34,447 nucleotides of DNA from Caulobacteraceae bacterium (lineage in GTDB: Bacteria; Pseudomonadota; Alphaproteobacteria; Caulobacterales; Caulobacteraceae), in contig JAFANN010000262.1 in assembly GCA_019232665.1 (NCBI GenBank), positions 1 through 34,447 on the forward strand, written 5' to 3'. A program made the position numbers and the translations under genes. The notes beneath the pieces were generated by a model that did not search any database, had not been told where the DNA came from, and saw only the letters and a program-made list of their open reading frames with translations. Shown one piece after another: positions 30,101 to 34,447 of the stretch. Position 1 is the first letter of the stretch; each line of letters begins with the position of its first letter.

Positions 30101-30666
30101 GGAGCTCCACCAGCCTCAGCGACCTCGCCGAGCGGCTGGACGGACGCCTGCACACCCTCGCGCGGACCCAGGCGGTGTTCACCCGCACCGGCGTGACGTC
30201 GATGGAGATCGGCGATCTCGTGCGCGACGAGCTCTCGGCGGTCGGCGCTCCGGACGACCAGCTGACCATCGATGGGCCCAGCGTGCGCGTGCGGCGCGAG
30301 GTGGCGCAGAGCTTCGCTCTCGCCGTTCACGAGCTCACCACCAACGCGGTCAAGTACGGCGCCTTCGCCGAGTCCGGCGGTCAGCTATCGGTCACTTGGC
30401 GCTTGCTGGAGGACGGTCACGATCCGCGCCTGCAGCTGGAATGGAGGGAGAGCGGCGTTCGCGCCCTCGACATCCGGCCCGCCCGCGCCGGCTTCGGTCG
30501 CGAACTGATCGAGCGCAGCCTGCCTTACGAACTGGGCGCCGAAACCCGCCTCGAGTTCGCCCCCGGCGGCGTCGTGGCCGTGATCGAACTGCCGCTCAAC
30601 GAGAACATCGCCGAGGTCGAAGGCGACGGGGGGGGGGGATGGGGGATAGCCCCTCTTCCTCACTAG
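27106..30666 (+). CDS. Hybrid sensor: degenerate CheB domain, CheR methyltransferase, coiled coil, PAS domains, HWE histidine kinase
   Basis: CheR: VWVLGCATGEEAYSLAILL, SCRNLLIYL; coiled coil EELESTNEELKSSNEEYQSINEELQSANEELETSKEELQAVNEEL; HWE: GELQHRVRNILGVVRSI, VHELTTNAVKYGAF, LEWRESG. TTG start. Confidence 0.92.
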   Translation: MARRTSKTDKPQPVAQPPPAVAACVAVAVAPGSTETLIQFLGGLPADTGAAFVFIAPGVPNATLDPFADLSDFTSMPIAPATSETVLAADHGYVCPQGQVVVIEKGRLRLEPAKPGDGRIDSLVVTLAEAYEERSAVVLLGPLGSDGVTGVTATKRLGGLSVAEGTEESLEPAATAVTAAGIADMRLPASRIGVEILEYLSNISRSEAHEEKRETEADAGPSLARIAAILRNVTGNDFNGYKHATFLRRVQRRMQVVHASDLDSYIDLLRRDPQEVQHLFQDLLISVTHFFRDPGEFEILEQEVIPKIFESKGRDDRIRVWVLGCATGEEAYSLAILLREQMSKIDTPPHVQIFATDIDARALAIARSGRYPEQIARHVSPERLARWFVKEGVTYVVSKELREMCIFSPHNIVKDAPFSRIDLLSCRNLLIYLNGSLQDRVIPIFHFSLNPGGYLFLGPAENVTRQQKLFAQVDRKSRLFRRLDTPTRVLPDFPLTPRATHQEGEGPGPVPRSPRPLSSGLSRRVDHVAERYAPAFVVVDSSYDVLHFSGRTGRFLEPAAGAASLNLLNLVHRDLRMDLRSAMHKSISQHARASVRHVRMGGGAEARAVSIVVEPVSRPDESVALMVIFQDAGPLPEGINAGESSRTDDQVQRLEGELRTAKERLQATIEELESTNEELKSSNEEYQSINEELQSANEELETSKEELQAVNEELHTVNGELAHRVAELASSNSDLKNLLESTRIPTIFLDNDLRLRTFTPVTTEIFHIIDSDVGRPIAHITTRLAYPQLQDDARQVLSTLGRVERQVDIEEDDRKFLVRVLPYRSVDNFIGGVVLTFLEITGTARAEAALQTSERRFGEAQQLAGVGVWEWNPESDETWWSPTVYDLWGLPRSEKPPAHADRPVHEEDREQYLKAVEEARAGGVFDAEWRVVLPDGSFRWLAETGREDSSRGRRMLGITQDITHRKVTETRLTMLLGELQHRVRNILGVVRSIVNRTVRSSTSLSDLAERLDGRLHTLARTQAVFTRTGVTSMEIGDLVRDELSAVGAPDDQLTIDGPSVRVRREVAQSFALAVHELTTNAVKYGAFAESGGQLSVTWRLLEDGHDPRLQLEWRESGVRALDIRPARAGFGRELIERSLPYELGAETRLEFAPGGVVAVIELPLNENIAEVEGDGGGGWGIAPLPH

Positions 30667-30768
30667 CGCGCCCGTCCCCTCGCCAACCCCAGGCGTAGCG
30701 ACCGCAGCGGAGTGGGGACATCAGTTCCCGCCAGCGGCGCAACACTTAGTCAAACGACCTCGGATCGC

Positions 30769-30791
30769 CCTTCTCCCCTTGCGGGAGAAGG
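30769..30791. repeat. Hairpin CCTTCTCCC-CTTGC-GGGAGAAGG between convergent genes
   Basis: 9-bp perfect inverted repeat, 5-nt loop. Confidence 0.7.
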
Positions 30792-30826
30792 AAAAACAAC
30801 AACTTAATAGGTCACCTGCCAACGCC

Positions 30827-31210
30827 TTACGCCCGGACGGAGCGGAGGAGCCGGCCGAGTTGGCGGGCGGCTTCGCCGGGGGTGACCGGCTTCTCGATGC
30901 GCTGGATGTCCTTGTATGCCTCGGGCGTGCGGCCGGAATCGTAGCCGGTCGCGAAGAGAAAGGGGACGCTTCGGGCGCGCAGGGCCTCGGCGACGGGAAA
31001 GACCATCTCGCCGCCCAGATTGATGTCGAGGACGGCGCCGTCTATCCGCGCCTCCGCCTCGACCAGCCGCATCGCCTTATGAATCGTAGGAACCGGGCCG
31101 ACCACGATTGCTCCGGCCTCGATGAGCTCGCGACGGATATCCTCGGCGAGGGCGTATTCGTCCTCGACCACCAGGATCCGACAGTCGACCAGCCCGGAGT
31201 CGACCCTCAC
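30827..31210 (-). CDS. Single-domain response regulator (FAT GUY-type receiver)
   Basis: ILVVEDEYALAEDIRRELIEAGAIVVGPVPTIHKAM...DGAVLDINLG...VPFLFATGYDSGRT...RIEKPVTPGEAA. Confidence 0.9.
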   Translation of the reverse strand: MRVDSGLVDCRILVVEDEYALAEDIRRELIEAGAIVVGPVPTIHKAMRLVEAEARIDGAVLDINLGGEMVFPVAEALRARSVPFLFATGYDSGRTPEAYKDIQRIEKPVTPGEAARQLGRLLRSVRA

Positions 31211-31211
31211 C

Positions 31212-33149
31212 TCAGCTTCCCCTCGGCATGTGTTGCGACACCGGCAGGGTGATGACGCAGTGTACGCCGTCGCGGCCCAGTTTGTAACTCGTCTCAGCGT
31301 CCAGCTGATAGGGCAACGCCCGCTCGATCAGTTCGCGGCCGGCGCCGCCGCGCGTGTCGGCGTCCGGCGGCATGGCCACGCCGCTTTCGATCCACTCCAC
31401 GCGCAGGCGCTGGCGGCCGTCGACCAGCCCCGGCTCCAGCCGCCAGCGGACCGTCAGCCGACCTTCCGGTTGCGCCAGGGCGCCGTACTTCATCGCATTC
31501 GTCGCCAGTTCATGGATCGCCATGGCGAGGATCTGGACGGTGCTGGAACGCAGCAGCACGCCCGGCGGTCCATCGAGGGTGACCTGCCCCCCTTGGGCGC
31601 GAAGCTCGTCTCGCACGAGCTCGTCGAAGGGGACGCGATCGCTTTCCTTGAGACGTGACAGCAGGCTCTGCACCCTCGCCAGAGCGTCCATCCGGTCGGC
31701 GAACTTCTGGTTGAAATCCGGCAGGCTGCGGCTGGTGCGCGCCGTGCGCTGGGCGATCGAGCGCACGACAGCCATCAGGTTGCGGGTCCTGTGCTGCAGT
31801 TCGCCGATCATGACCGTCATCCTGTGGGCGGTCTCCTTCTCCGCGGTGACGTCCTCGCCGATGCCGCCGATCCGCGTTACCCGCCCGCGCTCGTCGACGA
31901 GCGGGAACATCGTGTCCCTCAGCCAACGGACCTGCCCGTCGCTGGCCCGCCGGACGCGGTATTCGAGGCTCACATGCTCCCCAAGAGCCACGCTCTGAAG
32001 CTCCGAGAGGGCGAGGTCGCGGTCCTCCGGCAAAATGAGCTCGAGCCAGCCCGTCAGGCCGTTTCCGGCGATGGCGTGTTCCAGCTCCAGTCCATAGACG
32101 GTGTCGAAGGCCGCGCTGAGGTATTCCCATTGCAGGCTCTGCGCGTCGCGGATCCACAGCACGTCCAGTGAGGCGTCCCCGAAGCGACGGAACCTCGCTT
32201 CGCTGTCGCGCAGGGCGGCTTCCGCCTGTTTGCGCTCGCTGATGTCCAGCGCGTACTCGACGATGGCGCCGTCGCCGAGGTCATGGCCGCTGAACAGCAT
32301 CCACCGGCGGCGGCCATCGCGCGTGAGGTACTCCTTTTCGTAAGGACCGGCGCGGCCCTCTCTCGCCAGCCGTTCGCGCTCGACTTCCGACTGCGCCATC
32401 CACTCCGGCGGCGTCAGGTCCCTCCAGCCCAGGCGACCGCTGGCCACGTCCTCCCGGGTCCAGCCGGTCATCCGAAGGAACGCGTCGTTGGCGTCGAGAA
32501 GCCGACCGTCCAGCGAGAAGAAGAGGATTCCGATGGCGTCTGTCTCGATCACTCGCCGCAGCCGCGTCTGGCTCGCGCGCAGGGCCTCCTCCCGACGGTA
32601 GCGAACAATCGCCTCGCTGGCCTGGCGCGCATAGAGGTCGGTCAGACGGTGATCGGTGTCGCTGAAGGCGCGGTGCTGGCGGAAATAGGTGGAGACCATG
32701 CCAAGCCGCTCTCCCCCGACGCCGTGCAGCGGCGTCGACTGCGCGGCGCTGAAGCCATACCCGCGAGCGGCCTCCAAGAACCTGGCGAAGGCGGGGTCCG
32801 TCGCGACGTCCTCGATCACCACACGCTCGCCTTTGGCGAGAGCCTGCCCGCAGGAAGTCCCGTGGTCGACGCCGATCTCGGCGAAATCGGATTCGAAGGC
32901 CGCGTCGAAGCCACGCTGAGCGACCAGTCTCAGCGTTCCACGCTGCCGATCGAAGATCTGGATGTTGCCAAAGTCGGCCCGGTGCAGGGCGACGATTGCA
33001 TCCAGCACCTGAACCAGGAGGTCGTGCAAGTCGGCTGTCCGGTCGAGCCGCAGGGTCAGCTCGTGAAGCCGCCGCATAGCGTCCAGCTCCGACGCCAGCT
33101 GCGCCCGGGACTCTTCCGGCTCCCATCCGCCGAGCGTCGTACGCGACAT
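31212..33149 (-). CDS. GAF-PAS-PAS HWE-family sensor histidine kinase
   Basis: GAF (HGTSCGQALAKGERVVIEDVATDPAF), two PAS/PAC units (LDANDAFLRMTGWTREDV; VSLEYRVRRASDGQVRWLRDTMFPLVD), HWE motifs GELQHRTRNLMAVVRSI, IHELATNAMKYGAL, VEWIESG. ORF may start at GTG 33182. Confidence 0.93.
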   Translation of the reverse strand: MSRTTLGGWEPEESRAQLASELDAMRRLHELTLRLDRTADLHDLLVQVLDAIVALHRADFGNIQIFDRQRGTLRLVAQRGFDAAFESDFAEIGVDHGTSCGQALAKGERVVIEDVATDPAFARFLEAARGYGFSAAQSTPLHGVGGERLGMVSTYFRQHRAFSDTDHRLTDLYARQASEAIVRYRREEALRASQTRLRRVIETDAIGILFFSLDGRLLDANDAFLRMTGWTREDVASGRLGWRDLTPPEWMAQSEVERERLAREGRAGPYEKEYLTRDGRRRWMLFSGHDLGDGAIVEYALDISERKQAEAALRDSEARFRRFGDASLDVLWIRDAQSLQWEYLSAAFDTVYGLELEHAIAGNGLTGWLELILPEDRDLALSELQSVALGEHVSLEYRVRRASDGQVRWLRDTMFPLVDERGRVTRIGGIGEDVTAEKETAHRMTVMIGELQHRTRNLMAVVRSIAQRTARTSRSLPDFNQKFADRMDALARVQSLLSRLKESDRVPFDELVRDELRAQGGQVTLDGPPGVLLRSSTVQILAMAIHELATNAMKYGALAQPEGRLTVRWRLEPGLVDGRQRLRVEWIESGVAMPPDADTRGGAGRELIERALPYQLDAETSYKLGRDGVHCVITLPVSQHMPRGS

Positions 33150-33337
33150 CTCCGACCCGTCCTGCAACCCGGCGCCTCCCACGCCGCGCGGGCCGCCGCG
33201 ATTTAGCCCGGCGACCGCCGGGTTGAACGCAAATCCACCCCTGTTCGACGCGTCCCGTCGCCCGATCGATCCCTGCTTTGGCGCCAGGCGGAGTCGATCG
33301 GTTCAACCACCGGGGCAGCGACACGAAGATCCGTTGT

Positions 33338-33769
33338 TCAGCTTGGCATCGTGTTCAGGAGGGCGAGGAGTCGGGCGACGAAGCCCTCGTTCTGGGTCAG
33401 CTCGCGAAGGTGCGTGGGGGCGAGGCGTCTGAGGGCCTCTTCACCCTGATCGGTCAGGAGCACAGCGACGCGGCGGGCGTCGCCCGGCGTGGCGGCCCGG
33501 CGGACCAGTCCGGCGGCCTGCATCCGGTTGACCAGTTCGGCCGCGGAATGCTGGCGCACCAGGAGCTGGTCGGCCAGCTCTCCGATGGAGATCGGGCGGT
33601 CTCCCGCGTGGCCCTTGATTGCAAGCAGCGCCTGGTATTGCTGAGGCGCATAGCCGGCCGCCTCGGCCTCGCGACTGCTGAAGGCGAGGAAGCGACGGAG
33701 CTGGTGGCGGAAAGCGGCGAGCGCCCGGTACTGCTCGAGGGTTACGGGCGGCGCCTGCGGTGAATCCAT
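33338..33769 (-). CDS. MarR-family transcriptional regulator
   Basis: ALLAIKGHAGDRPISIGELADQLLVRQHSAAELVNRMQAAGLVRRAATPGDARRVAVLLTDQGEEAL; winged-helix pattern. Confidence 0.92.
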   Translation of the reverse strand: MDSPQAPPVTLEQYRALAAFRHQLRRFLAFSSREAEAAGYAPQQYQALLAIKGHAGDRPISIGELADQLLVRQHSAAELVNRMQAAGLVRRAATPGDARRVAVLLTDQGEEALRRLAPTHLRELTQNEGFVARLLALLNTMPS

Positions 33770-33860
33770 TCAAGTCCTCGAGTTTCGGGGCTGGTGAGCC
33801 TGGTCGTCGGGCGTTACGCGCCGATGTCGAAGATGCCCAACCTTCGCCGCCGCGGGAAGC

Positions 33861-34447
33861 TCATCGCCAGCCGAGCTCACGCGCCGCGGCCTCGCTCGGG
33901 CCGTCCAGGGCCGGGGCGGACGTCATCGACTGGGCGGCAGAGAGCACCGAGGCGGGAATCTCATCGCCCGCGACCTTGTAGGCGCCGGCGCGCCCGCTCC
34001 CGGCCGTGGCGGCGGCAAGCGGCACCGTCCAGTGCGCGCCCGTACGACACGCGACACCGGCGAGTCGCGCGGGGTGATCGAGGAAGGTCCGGCAATAGCG
34101 GCCATCGTCGGCGCGGATGGTGAAGCCGATCCGGATCGCCTGATTTGGGGACTGCTCCGCCGCCAGCTGGTTATTCAACGCCCGGGCGAGGCCGTCCTGC
34201 GCCACCAGCGCTCCGCCCTGGGTCGCGACGGCGGGAGCGGAACGCAGGGCAGCGCCGCCGAAGCCGATCACCAGACCCGCTGCGAGGCAAGCCGCCGCCA
34301 GGAGCCCTGCGGAGCCGGGAGCGGGCCGCGCCGTGGCCTGGCGCCGCTGACGCCGGACGGCGGCGAGGTCCACCACCTCTGGCGCCTCATACGACTTCGC
34401 GCCGGCCACCACGCTGAGCAGGCGGCCGGGGACCGGCTCGACCAGCG
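33861..34447 (-). CDS. Anti-sigma-factor-like membrane protein (N-terminus beyond window)
   Basis: Frame continues to the window edge: ...LVEPVPGRLLSVVAGAKSYEAPEVVDLAAVRRQRRQATARPAPGSAGLLAAACLAAGLVIGFGGAAL; one TM segment then DDGRYCRTF...ACRTGAHW. Confidence 0.65.
   Translation of the reverse strand, partial: LVEPVPGRLLSVVAGAKSYEAPEVVDLAAVRRQRRQATARPAPGSAGLLAAACLAAGLVIGFGGAALRSAPAVATQGGALVAQDGLARALNNQLAAEQSPNQAIRIGFTIRADDGRYCRTFLDHPARLAGVACRTGAHWTVPLAAATAGSGRAGAYKVAGDEIPASVLSAAQSMTSAPALDGPSEAAARELGWR

Noticed and set aside
28414-30330. 638-aa minus-strand ORF opposite the hybrid kinase
   Set aside because: Low-complexity composition mirrors the coiled-coil and kinase codons on the + strand; no recognisable domain.
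30769-30791. CCTTCTCCC/GGGAGAAGG hairpin as an intrinsic terminator
   Set aside because: No T-run immediately 3' on either strand; kept only as a repeat/hairpin.
33200-33260. EcfG-type promoter upstream of the GAF-PAS-PAS-HWE kinase (CGAAC-N13-CGTT on the minus strand)
   Set aside because: -35 mismatch and a 13-nt spacer too short for the EcfG pattern.

Overview
34.4 kb of high-GC alphaproteobacterial chromosome. Gene content, the repeat style and GANTC/EcfG/NrdR-type motifs suggest Caulobacteraceae (Caulobacter/Phenylobacterium-like); this is inference, no search was run. Most of the window (about 1-25.4 kb) is ordinary housekeeping: GlxA-type regulator, thrS, yidD, NifU-like scaffold, SRPBCC, cysS, hisI, RluA-type synthase, rpoH, HAD hydrolase, serB, amidohydrolase/acyl-CoA ligase/mtnA, nrdA, M17 and C40 peptidases, threonine ammonia-lyase, VOC, M20 amidohydrolase, MFS, purA, methyltransferase. 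The most interesting coding region is 25.4-33.2 kb, a signalling island with: a stand-alone CheB methylesterase; a giant pseudo-CheB/CheR/coiled-coil/PAS/HWE-kinase fusion ending in a G11 tract; a GAF-PAS-PAS-HWE kinase; and two single-domain receivers of apparent 'FAT GUY' type. No CheA, CheW or chemoreceptor is present in the window. The most interesting non-coding signals are three copies of a ~150-nt multi-hairpin repeat at three convergent gene ends, an AT-rich palindrome-packed island between mtnA and nrdA (candidate structured RNA), a paired NrdR-like operator 32 bp apart upstream of nrdA, a GANTC cluster before rpoH, and a local codon-usage break inside rpoH. No tRNA, rRNA, CRISPR array or transposase was recognised.
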